DNA of 64,000 nucleotides from Alphaproteobacteria bacterium (GCA_016124665.1 WGNH01000025.1:1-64000); one strand, 5' to 3'. Shown: positions 34,104 to 43,912, numbered from the stretch's first letter. Numbers and translations are program-made. The notes: generated by a model not told the origin, from the sequence alone.

Positions 34104-36170
34104 CTATTGACCTTCGCGCCGCCAACCCTGGCCAAGCGCCGCCACAATCAGCAGCAATAGGGGCAGGGCCGGCAGAAGCGGCGTGCGCTCCGCACCGCGT
34201 ACGATATAGCGCTCATTGCGTTGCAGCCCGTACCAGTTGCGTCCGGCGGCGTCCGCCCCGGCCCGGGTGCGCCGCACGCCCGGCAGGTCCGGGGTTTCGC
34301 CAGTGCCGAGGGCATAACTGCCGCCCCCTGTGGCGCGGACAAGCGGCTGTATCACCTCCTGCGTCGGGCGTAGATTGGCATATTCCTGCGGATTGAGCGG
34401 ACCCAGCGCCGCAACAGCCGTCAGATCCCCCGAGCGCAAACGTACCAGGCCGGATTGTTCTTCGGCTCCGGTCGTGGCCGAGAAACGTCCCGGCTCGCCC
34501 GTGGCGGTCATGTCCAGCGTTTCGGTCCGCCCGGACGGCCATTCCAGTTCCAGCGGCGGCGGCGCATCCGCCAGCGTGGTGCGTTCGGCCATCAGCTGGC
34601 CGTTGAAGGCAGAGGCGGACAGGCGCTCTTCATCCAGCTCGGGCTCGCCCATCAGCCAGTGCGCCACGCGGCGGAACATTTCGCCATGCGGCCCTCCGCC
34701 CTGATAGCCGCGCGCCCACAGCCAGCTCTGATCCGACAGCAGGATGGCCGAGCGTCCCTGTCCGGCGCGGGCCAGCACCAGCAAGGGGCCGCCATCCGGC
34801 GCTTCAAGCAGGGTCTCCCCGCCCAGCACGGACGCATCAATCCGGCGGAACCATTCCCCCCACGGGTCTTCTCCTTCCGCCGGAGCCAGATTGGCAGTGA
34901 CCGGATGGCGTGAACCGGCTTCGGTGATTTCCGGGCGATAGGCCCCGGTCGCAATGACACCTGTGGGCCGCGCCGGCAGCACCGCCGCCAGCGGAGAGCG
35001 GTAGATGGAGGTCGCCTGCCCGAAGGGCGGACCGGCCGTGACCAGCAAGGCGCCGCCATTGTCGACATAGCGCGAGATGTAATCGAAATAGAGGGGCGGG
35101 ATGAGCTGCCGCCGCCGGTAACGGTCGAAAATCACCAGATCGAATTCGTCCAGGCGTTCCTCGAACAATTCGCGGGTCGGGAAGGGGATCAGGGACAATT
35201 CATCCACCGGCGTGGAATCCACCGCTTCCGGCGGGCGCAGAATGGTGAAATGCACCAGATCAACGGATGGATCGGACTTCAGAAGGTCGCGCCAGGTGCG
35301 CGCGCCATTATGCGGTTCACCCGTGACCAGCAACACCCGCAGCCGGTCGCGCACACCGGTCACGGAGACCGCCGCGCGATTGTTGATCAGGGATAATTCC
35401 TCCCGGCCCGGCTCGACCTCGATCTCGATCACATTCGCGCCGCGATGCTCGACCGGGGCCGTGACCGTGGTGTCGGTGCCGATGGTGATCCGGGCCGTCT
35501 GCGGATCACCGCCATCGACCCGGAAGGTCAACGTTGCGGTGCCGGTCATCGCATCGTCCTCGACGCGGATCACGAATTCGGCCGGCTCGTTGACCAGGCC
35601 ATAGCGGGGGGCTTCCACGATCACCAGCCGCCGGTCGCCCTGATCGGGGTCGCCAGTGAGCAGGTGATGCACCGGCGCGGCAATGTCCAGCGCGTCAGCA
35701 TTTTCCGGCATGTCATGAACACGGCCATCGGACGCGATGATGATGCCGGCAAGGCGGTCGCGCGGAATACCGGCCAGCGCCGCCTGGACGGCATCCATGG
35801 CCAGCGTCCCATCGGGGTCATTTCCGATCTCCGCCTCGACCAGTTCCAGTTCCGGATCCGCTTCGGCACGGGCCCGCAGATCCGCGAGGGCGGCGTCTGC
35901 CGCTTCACTGCGGCCGGGAATATCCATGGAGTCCGAGCGGTCGATTACGGCCAGGGCGATATCCGGCAGGGCTTCGCGCTCCTCCTCGACCAGCGACGGA
36001 TTCATCAGGACGGCCGAAATCAGCAGGATCGACAGGCTGCGCCACAGCCAGCCATTCAGGCGGCGGACTGCGCCGAAACCGGTAACGCCCAGCGCAAGCA
36101 CGGCCAGCGACCCGATGACCCAGGCAGGGATGAGCGGCGCAAAGTCCAGCGTGGTGGCGGCGACACTCAT
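34104..36170 (-). CDS. Membrane protein with degenerate VWA and GATase1-like domains
   Basis: The 688-residue protein has two N-terminal helices (about 12-60), then a VWA-like segment with a MIDAS-type DRSDSMDIPGR. A beta-sandwich region (about 190-270) and a glutamine-amidotransferase-like segment (FDYISRYVDNGGALLVTAGP) follow, with a C-terminal helix (LLPALPLLLLIVAALGQGW). This architecture is typical of the last gene in alphaproteobacterial moxR-DUF58-DUF4159 operons. Function is unknown; an envelope complex assembled by the MoxR ATPase is inferred. It overlaps the upstream gene by four bases (ATGA). Confidence 0.75.
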   Translation of the reverse strand: MSVAATTLDFAPLIPAWVIGSLAVLALGVTGFGAVRRLNGWLWRSLSILLISAVLMNPSLVEEEREALPDIALAVIDRSDSMDIPGRSEAADAALADLRARAEADPELELVEAEIGNDPDGTLAMDAVQAALAGIPRDRLAGIIIASDGRVHDMPENADALDIAAPVHHLLTGDPDQGDRRLVIVEAPRYGLVNEPAEFVIRVEDDAMTGTATLTFRVDGGDPQTARITIGTDTTVTAPVEHRGANVIEIEVEPGREELSLINNRAAVSVTGVRDRLRVLLVTGEPHNGARTWRDLLKSDPSVDLVHFTILRPPEAVDSTPVDELSLIPFPTRELFEERLDEFDLVIFDRYRRRQLIPPLYFDYISRYVDNGGALLVTAGPPFGQATSIYRSPLAAVLPARPTGVIATGAYRPEITEAGSRHPVTANLAPAEGEDPWGEWFRRIDASVLGGETLLEAPDGGPLLVLARAGQGRSAILLSDQSWLWARGYQGGGPHGEMFRRVAHWLMGEPELDEERLSASAFNGQLMAERTTLADAPPPLELEWPSGRTETLDMTATGEPGRFSATTGAEEQSGLVRLRSGDLTAVAALGPLNPQEYANLRPTQEVIQPLVRATGGGSYALGTGETPDLPGVRRTRAGADAAGRNWYGLQRNERYIVRGAERTPLLPALPLLLLIVAALGQGWRREGQ

Positions 36171-38899
36171 TGGCCCAGCCTTTCCAGCAACGCCGGGATA
36201 TGCACCTGGTCGGCCTTGTAATTGCCGGTCAGCGCATACATCGCGACATTCATGCCGAAACGCCTTGCCATCTCGCGTTCGCGTTCGCCGCCCTCGACCG
36301 GATAGAGGGATTGCCCGTTTTCGTCTGTTGCCCAGGCCGAGGCCCAGTCATTCGAACCGATAATCACGCCCGAAGCCCCGTCCCGCGATGCGCCGTCGGG
36401 ATCCGCCTCGACCCAGACCGGTCCGCCGCTGATCCGGCCGGGAAAGTCCTGCAGGAGATAGAAGGAGCGCGTCAGCACATGGTCGGGATCAATCCGGGCC
36501 AGCGCCGGGATGTCGACCGATTCCAGCAAGCGGGCGAGGCCGGGATGTGGGGCGCCGGCGCGCGTCGCGGCAATGTCGGCATCCTGGGTGTCGAACAGGA
36601 TCAGACCGCCGGACTGGATGTAGCGGGAGACGCGTTCAGCGGCCTCGGCCGACAAGGGCGGCGCGTTTTCCAGAACCGGCCAGTAGATAACCGGGAAGAA
36701 GACCAGCTCATTGGCTTCCACATTCACCGCCATGGGTTCCTGTGGCTCCATGGCACTGCGGCGGGTGATGTCGCGGCTGATCCCGATCAATCCGGCGCGG
36801 CTGCGCGCATCGACTTCGCGATTGCCGGTTTCGACATAGGCGAAGCGCAGCTCCAGGGCGGCATCCATTTCAAAACTGTCGAGATATTCCATCTGCTGGG
36901 CGTGGGCCTGGGGCAGGAACCAGACAAGGCCGGCTGCCGCGATCAATGCCGCCACAGCGCTGCCCCGGCGCGGCAGGCGCAGGCGCGGCAACCGTCCGGC
37001 CAGCGCCAGACCGATGATCGCGTCAATCGCCAGCAGGAAGAGCGCCAGCGCCAGGAGCGGTCCGGCAAACCGCCGTTCGGCGGGCGCTTCCAGATTGGCA
37101 AAGGTCACGCCGGGCAGGTTGCGTGGCAAGGCGGTGATCTCGCCGCCGGCGCGCACGACATTCAGGGCTGCACTCGCGGGCCCCAGACGGTAGATGCCGG
37201 GCGGTGTGACGGCGCTGGCGCGGGCATTGTCCCAGCTTTGTGCCGGAACCGGCCGTGCGGAAACCGGTGGATCGGAAAGTCGGCCTTCGCCATCCAGCGC
37301 GCGCTCGATGACATAAGCTCCGGATTGTGTCGGGGTCGCCGTTCCGCCCTGGGCCAGCGCGGAGATCCGTCGCAGCATACGCGGGAACAGCCCGGTCAGT
37401 GGCAGATCCGACCATTCCGGTCCGGCCGTGACATGGAACAAGACCACCCAGCCTTCGCCCTGGCGCATGGCCGTGACCAGTGGCGTCCCGTCCTGCAGGC
37501 GCGCCCAGACCCGGTCCACCGCCGCCGTGCCGGGTTCCGCCAGCACTTGCCGCGACACGGTCGCCTCGGGAGGCACAGCCAGGCCGGCAAAGGGCGAGTC
37601 GGCGGCAAAGGGTGCCAGCGTTTGCGGCTCTTCCCAGGCCAGCGCGCTGCCGAACATGCGGCCGCCCTGACGGAGCTGGACCGGCAGCAGCGCATCGGCC
37701 CGCGCTGCCAGACGCGGTCCGGCAAAGCGGATCAGCAATCCGCCCTGATTGACGAAATCCAGCACCCGCGCATCGTCGGTGCGCGCCGCATCCACCATGA
37801 TCAGGGCCGAGACATTGTTCGCCAGCAAGGCGTCGAGATCATCACGCCGCGCTTCGGTGAAAGGTTCGATGGCGCGCATGATGTAGTGCAGGTCCGACAG
37901 GAGCGGCTGCCCGTCCTCGCTGGCGGCGTCAATCACGCCCACGCGGGGCCGCCGCCAGGCATCATCGGTCAATTGTGTGCCACCGGCAGAGACCTGCCCC
38001 TCGATCCGGATGGCCGCCACGCGGTTGCGCAGGTCCAGCGGCAATTCGATATCGGCGCGGGCGCGGGTCACGCTGGTGTCCAACTCGACCTCGGTGCGGG
38101 CGACGGCGCGGCCATCGCCCGCTGTCGCGACCAGCGAAACCGTGCGCGGCAGTTCGGCGTCAATGCGCATCACATCCACGGCAAAACCGTTGGGCGTGGC
38201 GACCGGTGCGCTTAGCGCCACGGGCGAGCGGCCCGGCCCCGGCAGAATGGCGGTCACCGGCCCCAGCGGGTCCAGAATACGGGCAAGGTTTTGCGATCCG
38301 GCGGTGTCAATGCCGTCCGTGATCCAGACGACCTGGAGATCACTCGTCAGACCGCCGGCGTCCACGGCGGCATCAATCCGCCCGGCGGCAAGCTCCCGAT
38401 CCGGCGGCCAGGCCTGGACATCGGCGCTTTCCAGACGTCGGCGGGCGGCATCGGGATCGCCAAGGACCAGCTCGGCATCTGCTGTCGCATCGGCGGTAAA
38501 TAGGATGGCGGCCGTGCGGCCATTTTCATTGGCCAGATCAAGCCGGTAATTGGCTTCCCGCACCATGTCGCGCCAGGCCGGGGCCGAGGCCCAGCCATTA
38601 TCCACCACCAGCAGCAGGGGGCGATCAGTCTCGATACCGGTTTCAGGCTGCCAGACCGGGCGGGCGAGGGCGATAATTACAATAGCCGCCAGAAGCAGGC
38701 GGAACAGGATCAGCCACCAGGGCGCATGATGCGGCGTCTCGGCGTCATCCGGCGCATCCTTCAGCAGGCGCAGCGGCGGAAACACGGCCCGGCGCGGCGG
38801 CGGCGGGGTGGCGCGCAAGAGCCGCCACAATATGGGCAGCGTCAAAAGCCCGATCAGGGCCAGCGGCGCAGCAAAGGCGAGGGGACCAAGCGCCAGCAT
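36167..38899 (-). CDS. DUF4159 membrane protein with N-terminal BatA-like double helix
   Basis: The 910-residue protein opens with the BatA/double-transmembrane start (FAAPLALIGLLTLPILWRLL, then PRRAVFPPLRLL). A VWA-like domain follows that lacks a proper MIDAS (LLVVDNGWASAP). It then has a large periplasmic region, two further helices (about 630-680) and a C-terminal DUF4159 domain (DSFEMDAALELRFAYVETGN to the end). This is the standard alphaproteobacterial member of the moxR operon. Its start directly follows the stop of the DUF58 gene (TAG-ATG). Confidence 0.85.
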   Translation of the reverse strand: MLALGPLAFAAPLALIGLLTLPILWRLLRATPPPPRRAVFPPLRLLKDAPDDAETPHHAPWWLILFRLLLAAIVIIALARPVWQPETGIETDRPLLLVVDNGWASAPAWRDMVREANYRLDLANENGRTAAILFTADATADAELVLGDPDAARRRLESADVQAWPPDRELAAGRIDAAVDAGGLTSDLQVVWITDGIDTAGSQNLARILDPLGPVTAILPGPGRSPVALSAPVATPNGFAVDVMRIDAELPRTVSLVATAGDGRAVARTEVELDTSVTRARADIELPLDLRNRVAAIRIEGQVSAGGTQLTDDAWRRPRVGVIDAASEDGQPLLSDLHYIMRAIEPFTEARRDDLDALLANNVSALIMVDAARTDDARVLDFVNQGGLLIRFAGPRLAARADALLPVQLRQGGRMFGSALAWEEPQTLAPFAADSPFAGLAVPPEATVSRQVLAEPGTAAVDRVWARLQDGTPLVTAMRQGEGWVVLFHVTAGPEWSDLPLTGLFPRMLRRISALAQGGTATPTQSGAYVIERALDGEGRLSDPPVSARPVPAQSWDNARASAVTPPGIYRLGPASAALNVVRAGGEITALPRNLPGVTFANLEAPAERRFAGPLLALALFLLAIDAIIGLALAGRLPRLRLPRRGSAVAALIAAAGLVWFLPQAHAQQMEYLDSFEMDAALELRFAYVETGNREVDARSRAGLIGISRDITRRSAMEPQEPMAVNVEANELVFFPVIYWPVLENAPPLSAEAAERVSRYIQSGGLILFDTQDADIAATRAGAPHPGLARLLESVDIPALARIDPDHVLTRSFYLLQDFPGRISGGPVWVEADPDGASRDGASGVIIGSNDWASAWATDENGQSLYPVEGGEREREMARRFGMNVAMYALTGNYKADQVHIPALLERLGQ

Positions 38900-39796
38900 C
38901 TATACGTCCCTCGCCAGCGCGCGATGCAGGGCGAGCACGGCCTGAGTCGCGGGCCGGTCAGTCCGGTGAGTGACCAGCGTCCAGCCATAGGAGCGCGCCA
39001 GATCGGCCAGCCGGTCGCCATGTTCCTGCCAGCGCGCCCGATAGGCCTTGCGCGCTTCCTCCGCACGGCCGAACAGCAGGCTCTCACTGTCGTCTGCGGC
39101 CTCGAACCGGGTCCGCCCCTTGAACGGAAAGTCTTCTTCCATCGGGTCAATAATGCGAAGCAGCGCCCCGCTGGCCTGCAGGGCGGCAAAGCGCGACAGG
39201 CGCGCGCGCCAGGTCTCGATGGGATCGAGGAAATCACTCGCCAGCACGACCCGCCCATAGCGCGAAACCGGTGCCGATTCGACCGAAGCCAGGCTGCCCG
39301 GTCCGGTGCCGAGACGGATGGCGGTGCGTTCCAGACCCATCTCGCCGCCGCGGGCCCGGGCGCTTTCGCCCAGCGCGGCAATGCGTTCACCACCACGCGA
39401 CAATAGCGCTGCCATGGCGATCATGCAGACGGCGGCCCGGTCCTTTTTCAGCGGCAGATCACGCGAGGAGCGGAATTCCATCGTCGCCGACCCGTCCCGC
39501 CACAGCCACACCGTATTGGCGGCTTCCTGCTCGTTCTCGCGGACATAGAGTTCCGACGACTTCGCCGACATGCGCCAGTCAACGGCTTGCGCCCCGTCTT
39601 CGGCGCGGTGATGGCGGTATTCCCAGAAGGTCTCGCCCGTACCGCGCCGGCGCTGACCATGCACACCCATGACAACGCTGGCCGCAATGCGCTCGGCCTC
39701 GGCCACCAGCTCGCCAAAGGGCGCAGCCGCAGCCTCGCCGGCCTGACGCAGGTCGGCCGCGCGTTTGCTTTCGTCACGGGCAAAGGGCGAGCGCAT
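38900..39796 (-). CDS. DUF58 domain protein
   Basis: The 298-residue soluble protein has the DUF58 core GETFWEYRHHRAEDGAQAVD followed by WRMSAKSSELYVRENEQE, corresponding to the conserved G-[ED]-F-x-x-x-R-x-[YH]-x-x-G-D-x-x-x-x-I-D-W-R-x-S-A motif. A downstream VWA-like segment includes VVLASDFLDPIETWR. DUF58 proteins regularly accompany MoxR ATPases and VWA proteins; they are thought to be clients or partners in complex maturation. Confidence 0.9.
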   Translation of the reverse strand: MRSPFARDESKRAADLRQAGEAAAAPFGELVAEAERIAASVVMGVHGQRRRGTGETFWEYRHHRAEDGAQAVDWRMSAKSSELYVRENEQEAANTVWLWRDGSATMEFRSSRDLPLKKDRAAVCMIAMAALLSRGGERIAALGESARARGGEMGLERTAIRLGTGPGSLASVESAPVSRYGRVVLASDFLDPIETWRARLSRFAALQASGALLRIIDPMEEDFPFKGRTRFEAADDSESLLFGRAEEARKAYRARWQEHGDRLADLARSYGWTLVTHRTDRPATQAVLALHRALARDV

Positions 39797-39811
39797 GGGC
39801 GCGTATGTCCT

Positions 39812-40879
39812 CTAGGCGGCTTTGGCAGCGAGGCGGGAAATCAGCGATTCCAGTGTCAGACCGTCAGCGCGCGCCGCGAATGAGAGTGCCATGCGGTGTT
39901 TCAGCACCGGCTCGGCCAGAACGGCCACATCCTCTGTCGAGGGCGCAAGGCGGCCCTGCAACAGGGCGCGGGCGCGAACGGCCAGCATCAGCGCCTGGCC
40001 GGCCCGCGGGCCCGGACCCCAGGAAACGCCGGCTTGCACATCCTTGTCATCGCTTTCTTCCGGGCGCGCTAGATGGACGAGGTCCAGAATCGCATCGACG
40101 ACTTTCTCGCCGACCGGCATGCGGCGCACCAGCGCCTGCAGGTCAAGGATTTCAGCGGGCGACAATACCGGCTCGGCCCGGTTTTCCGACGCACCGGTCG
40201 TCGCCAGCAGGATCTCGCGCTCATCGCCGCGTTGCGGATAGGGAATATCCACGCGAAGGAGGAAGCGGTCGAGCTGGGCTTCCGGCAGCGGGTAGGTACC
40301 CTCCTGCTCGATCGGGTTCTGGGTGGCCAGAACATGGAAGGGTTCCGGCAGGTCATAGCGTTGACCGGCCACCGTCACATGATGTTCCTGCATTGCCTGC
40401 AAAAGCGCGGCCTGGGTGCGCGGGCTGGCGCGGTTGATTTCATCGGCCATCAGCAGGCGGCAGAAGACCGGACCCTGGATGAAGCGGAAGGAGCGTTTGC
40501 CGCCCGCACTCTCCTCCAGCACTTCCGAGCCGAGAATATCTGCCGGCATCAGATCCGGCGTGAACTGGATCCGCTTGGTATCGAGGCCGGTGGCGATGGC
40601 GAGGGTTTCCACCAGCTTGGTCTTGGCCAGGCCCGGCGCGCCTACCAGAAGCGCATGTCCGCCCGACAGGATGGCGGCGAGACACAATTCCACCTGGTCT
40701 TCCAGGCCATAGATGACCTTGCCGATGGAGGCCCGCGTCGCGGCAAGGCGTTCCGTTGCAATATCAGCGGCTTCCACCACATCCATGGCCGTCAGGGACG
40801 GGGTTTTGGGGGCAGCTGCCTTGCGCGGCTTGCGGGCCGCTGATGTCGTTTTTGCAGGACTTGCCGGTTTTTTCGCCAA
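39812..40879 (-). CDS. MoxR-family AAA+ ATPase
   Basis: The 355-residue chaperone-like ATPase has Walker A GAPGLAKTKLVETLA near 80, Walker B LLMADEINRASPRTQAALLQ, sensor 1 LATQNPIEQEGTYPLPEAQL and the arginine-finger region DRFLLRVDIPYP. A charged Lys/Ala-rich N-terminal stretch (about 25 residues) precedes the domain. It heads the leftward operon with DUF58, DUF4159 and VWA proteins and probably remodels them. GGGAG precedes the ATG. Confidence 0.93.
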   Translation of the reverse strand: MAKKPASPAKTTSAARKPRKAAAPKTPSLTAMDVVEAADIATERLAATRASIGKVIYGLEDQVELCLAAILSGGHALLVGAPGLAKTKLVETLAIATGLDTKRIQFTPDLMPADILGSEVLEESAGGKRSFRFIQGPVFCRLLMADEINRASPRTQAALLQAMQEHHVTVAGQRYDLPEPFHVLATQNPIEQEGTYPLPEAQLDRFLLRVDIPYPQRGDEREILLATTGASENRAEPVLSPAEILDLQALVRRMPVGEKVVDAILDLVHLARPEESDDKDVQAGVSWGPGPRAGQALMLAVRARALLQGRLAPSTEDVAVLAEPVLKHRMALSFAARADGLTLESLISRLAAKAA

Positions 40880-40971
40880 GGTAATCTCCCTAAATCCCTG
40901 TATGAACTAGCGCACGGCGTCGACCGGTCACGTTGGTTCGTGAAGAATGACAATGCAAATACGGAGTGTCC

Positions 40972-41550
40972 ATGCCCGCCGACCATACATCACCCGACCT
41001 GATGCAGTCGCTGTTGAAAGCAGCGGAGTCATCCGGCGAGGGATTGCCGCCCGTCGAGACGTGGAACCCCACCCATTGCGATACAATGGATATGGTGATC
41101 CGCCGCGATGGCAGCTGGTGGCATGAGGGACGTCGCATCACCCGCGAACGTCTCGTAAAACTGTTTGCGCGTATCTTGCGAAAAGATGACGATGGCGTTC
41201 ATTATCTCGTAACGCCGGTGGAAAAGCAGGCGGTTCAGGTCGAGGCCGCGCCTTTTGTGGCGGTCCGGGTCGATAGCGGTGAAGAGAGTGGCGAGCCGGT
41301 TCTGATCTTCACAACAAATCTTGGTGATGTCGTCGTGGCGGGTCCCGATCACCCGGTCCGCGTGGAAATCGACCCGGACACGGGTGAGCCCGAGCCTTTT
41401 GTCCTGGTCCGCGGGCGTCTGGAAGCGCTGATCAACCGGCCTTCCTTCTATGAACTCGTCGAACGCGCGGCGATTCGCGATGTGGACGGCAGGAAAACTC
41501 TCTTCATCCGCTCGCGCGGGCAGGAATTCGAACTGGGCCGCGCCGAATGA
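40972..41550 (+). CDS. DUF1285 domain protein
   Basis: The 192-residue cytoplasmic protein has the DUF1285 signatures GLPPVETWNPTHCDTMDMVI, RRDGSWWHEGRRITRERLVK and LVTPVEKQAVQVEAAPFVAV. The family is conserved in Proteobacteria but uncharacterised. CGGAG before ATG 40972 decides against the GTG at 40966. The next gene overlaps by four bases (ATGA), starting a run of four overlapping genes to cca. Confidence 0.88.
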   Translation: MPADHTSPDLMQSLLKAAESSGEGLPPVETWNPTHCDTMDMVIRRDGSWWHEGRRITRERLVKLFARILRKDDDGVHYLVTPVEKQAVQVEAAPFVAVRVDSGEESGEPVLIFTTNLGDVVVAGPDHPVRVEIDPDTGEPEPFVLVRGRLEALINRPSFYELVERAAIRDVDGRKTLFIRSRGQEFELGRAE

Positions 41551-42164
41551 CACCGCAGGCCCTGCGCGATCTGCTGGAGGAAAAGCTCGATCATCCCGAC
41601 CGCCCCGCCGCGGCGGCTTCGCGGGGGGATGGCGATCTGGACGGACGTGTCATTCCCTCAGGCGCCCGGCTGAACCAGGCGGCCGTGCTGGCCCCGCTCA
41701 TCCTGCATGATGGCCCGCCACGATTCCTGTTCACGATGCGCGCCGCCCATCTGACCAAACATGCCGGGCAGATCTCCTTCCCGGGCGGCCGCCGGGAGCC
41801 GGGCGAAACCCTGGCGCAGACCGCGCTGCGCGAGACGCATGAGGAAATCGGCATAACGCCCGATCATGTCGAGATCCTTGGCTGCTTTGACCCGTATGAA
41901 ACCGTGACCGCCTTTCAGGTGACGCCTTTTGTCGGGGTCATAAAACCCGGCTACACGGTCACGCCGGACCACAGGGAGGTATCGGAGGTGTTCGAAACCC
42001 CCTTTGATTTCCTGATGAATGCCGCGAATCATGAGCGTCATGAAATGGAGTTCCGCGGAAAAATCCGCCGTTTCTGGGCAATGCCCTGGCAGGAGCGCTA
42101 TATATGGGGCGCAACGGCGGGCATGCTGAAAGCCCTGCATGACCGCCTGTTTGGAGACAGATAA
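41547..42164 (+). CDS. nudL: NUDIX CoA pyrophosphatase
   Basis: The 205-residue hydrolase has the complete Nudix box GGRREPGETLAQTALRETHE followed by EIGI (G-x5-E-x7-RE-x-x-EE-x-G). Just before it is the CoA-subfamily motif (LTKHAGQISFPGGR, matching L-x-x-H-x-G-Q-[IV]-x-FPGG). It cleaves CoA or acyl-CoA to phosphopantetheine and 3',5'-ADP. Stop and next start overlap by one base (TAATG). Confidence 0.93.
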   Translation: MTPQALRDLLEEKLDHPDRPAAAASRGDGDLDGRVIPSGARLNQAAVLAPLILHDGPPRFLFTMRAAHLTKHAGQISFPGGRREPGETLAQTALRETHEEIGITPDHVEILGCFDPYETVTAFQVTPFVGVIKPGYTVTPDHREVSEVFETPFDFLMNAANHERHEMEFRGKIRRFWAMPWQERYIWGATAGMLKALHDRLFGDR

Positions 42165-42559
42165 TGATCAGACTGGCCCTTCTCGAGATGTTGCTCTTTG
42201 CGTCGCCCTTCATCCTGTTCGCGCTCTGGCGGCTGTCGATGCAGGCCACGCAGGAGGCCGCAGAGCACAAGCCGGCCCCGACACTTGTCCTCTCGGCTGT
42301 GGGCGGACTGCTCGCCGCTGCCGGATTTGTCGCGCTGGTCCTGACGGCGGATTCCGGGGATTCGGCACACTCCACCTATGTGCCGCCGCGGCTGGGTGAG
42401 GGGGGCATCGAACGGGCGCAGTTCAACAATAATCCCGGCGAAGCCGCACCGCGGGACCGGCGGATTTTTGCACAGCCGGAGACTGGCGATGACGGCGCCA
42501 CACCGGATGAGGATGGGGATGAGGACGGGGATGATGGCGGCGCGCCTCAACCCCGCTGA
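42164..42559 (+). CDS. Small membrane protein, DUF6111-like
   Basis: The 131-residue protein has two hydrophobic helices (about 4-24 and 41-63) and a polar tail that becomes very acidic (GDDGATPDEDGDEDGDDGG). It occupies the position between nudL and cca where many alphaproteobacteria carry a DUF6111 gene. Function unknown. Its end overlaps the cca start by about 29 bases. Confidence 0.7.
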   Translation: MIRLALLEMLLFASPFILFALWRLSMQATQEAAEHKPAPTLVLSAVGGLLAAAGFVALVLTADSGDSAHSTYVPPRLGEGGIERAQFNNNPGEAAPRDRRIFAQPETGDDGATPDEDGDEDGDDGGAPQPR

Positions 42560-43736
42560 CCATGACTGGCTGACCGCGCCCGCCACTCTGCGGGTTATGG
42601 CGGCCCTGGAGAAGGCTGCGCCCGGCGGCGCGCGCTTTGTCGGCGGCTGTGTGCGCAATGCCCTCCTGGGTGAGCCTGTTGCCGATATCGATATTGCCAC
42701 CGTACTGGAGCCGGATTCCGCCAGGGCCGCGCTGGAAGCGGCCGGAATTGCGGTTCATCCCACCGGCATCGAGCACGGCACGCTGACGGCTGTCGCCGAT
42801 CACCGGCCCTTTGATGTGACCACGCTGCGCCGCGACGTTTCCACCGATGGCCGCCGCGCCACGGTCGCCTTCACCACCGACTGGGCCGAGGATGCCGCCC
42901 GCCGCGATTTCCGGCTCAATGCACTCTATGCCGACATGACCGGCGGGATTTTCGACTATGTTGGCGGGATTGCAGACATTCCGGATCGCAGGATTGTCTT
43001 TATCGGCAAGGCCGAAGACCGTATCGCCGAGGATTATCTCCGCATTCTGCGCTTTTTTCGCTTTTACGCCCGTTATGGCCGGGGCGAGCCTGACTCTGAA
43101 GCGCTGCGCGCCTGCGCCGCCATGACCGGCGGTCTCGCACAACTGTCGGCCGAACGCGTGTGGATGGAGACCAAGAAGCTCCTGGCGGCACCAGACCCCG
43201 GCCCGGCGCTCCGCCTGATGGCCGAAACCGGCGTCTCGGACGCGCTCTTCGGCACTGCCGGTGATGCCTCGCGCGTCTCGCGCCTTGCTGGTCTGGGCGG
43301 AGACGATCCGCTGGTCCGCTTTAGCGCCTGGCTGGGAGATGCGGCTGCTGTCTGCGCCCGCGCACTGCGCTTGTCGAATGCCGAAGCCCGGCGCATCAAC
43401 ACCATGGCCGATCCGGATCTGGCATGGGAAGTCGCGCAGGTCTGGCCCATCCGTGCCGAACTGGAAAAGCAGGTCTACCGCCAAGGCAATGTGGCGGTGG
43501 CCGATCAGTTGTTTCTGCTCTTCTCCCGTGAGGAGACGCCGCCGGAAGGCTGGGGCGGAGCGATTGCCCACGCCCTGTCCTTTGCGGCACCGGTTTTTCC
43601 GGTGACAGGGACGGACCTCAAACAGGCCGGCATTCCGGCAAGCCGGGAAATGGGCGGAATACTCCGGCGTCTGGAAGATGCATGGGTCGACAGCCGCTTC
43701 CGCCTGTCAAAGGCGAATTTGCTGGAGCGGATCTGA
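42531..43736 (+). CDS. cca: CCA tRNA nucleotidyltransferase / poly(A) polymerase family
   Basis: The protein of about 401 residues adds or repairs the 3' CCA of tRNAs. The class II nucleotidyltransferase head has FVGGCVRNALLGEPVADIDI (G-G-x-V-R and the D-x-D metal site), then AARRDFRLNALYAD and EDYLRILRFFRFYARYG, which bind the tRNA and nucleotide. The frame is open to 42378, but GAGG at 42521 and the family N-terminus favour ATG 42531 (42534 equally possible). Confidence 0.92.
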   Translation: MMAARLNPADHDWLTAPATLRVMAALEKAAPGGARFVGGCVRNALLGEPVADIDIATVLEPDSARAALEAAGIAVHPTGIEHGTLTAVADHRPFDVTTLRRDVSTDGRRATVAFTTDWAEDAARRDFRLNALYADMTGGIFDYVGGIADIPDRRIVFIGKAEDRIAEDYLRILRFFRFYARYGRGEPDSEALRACAAMTGGLAQLSAERVWMETKKLLAAPDPGPALRLMAETGVSDALFGTAGDASRVSRLAGLGGDDPLVRFSAWLGDAAAVCARALRLSNAEARRINTMADPDLAWEVAQVWPIRAELEKQVYRQGNVAVADQLFLLFSREETPPEGWGGAIAHALSFAAPVFPVTGTDLKQAGIPASREMGGILRRLEDAWVDSRFRLSKANLLERI

Positions 43737-43752
43737 CCTGACATCAACCACT

Positions 43753-43823
43753 CTCGTCATCACCCGGTTTAGCCGGGTGATCTTATCGGCGAACAGATCA
43801 CCCGAACAAGTCGGGTGATGACG
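43753..43823 (+). repeat. Family B palindromic repeat, copy 3
   Basis: CTCGTCATCACCCGGTTTAG with its CCGGGTGATC arm and, 18 bases on, GATCACCCGAACAAGTCGGG with TGATGACG have the same two-hairpin plan as the other copies. The arm sequences differ but complementarity is kept. It lies between convergent cca and the gene ending at 43913. Confidence 0.7.
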
Positions 43824-43912
43824 GGGAGGGTGTTTCGGGCGATGACGGAGAGACTATTTCGGTTGACGATGCGGATATCAGGGGCGGAAGATCGCGCGAA
43901 AACCCCACCCGC

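Noticed and set aside
36170-38215. 681-residue open frame antisense to the DUF4159 gene
   Set aside because: Its composition is rich in Arg, Gly and Gln with no recognisable domain. The opposite strand encodes an intact family protein with tight operon spacing. Long antisense frames are common in GC-rich DNA.
42378-42530. Upstream extension of cca to 42378
   Set aside because: The extra 51 codons lie within the preceding small membrane-protein gene, have no family counterpart and no ribosome site. ATG 42531 matches the enzyme start.
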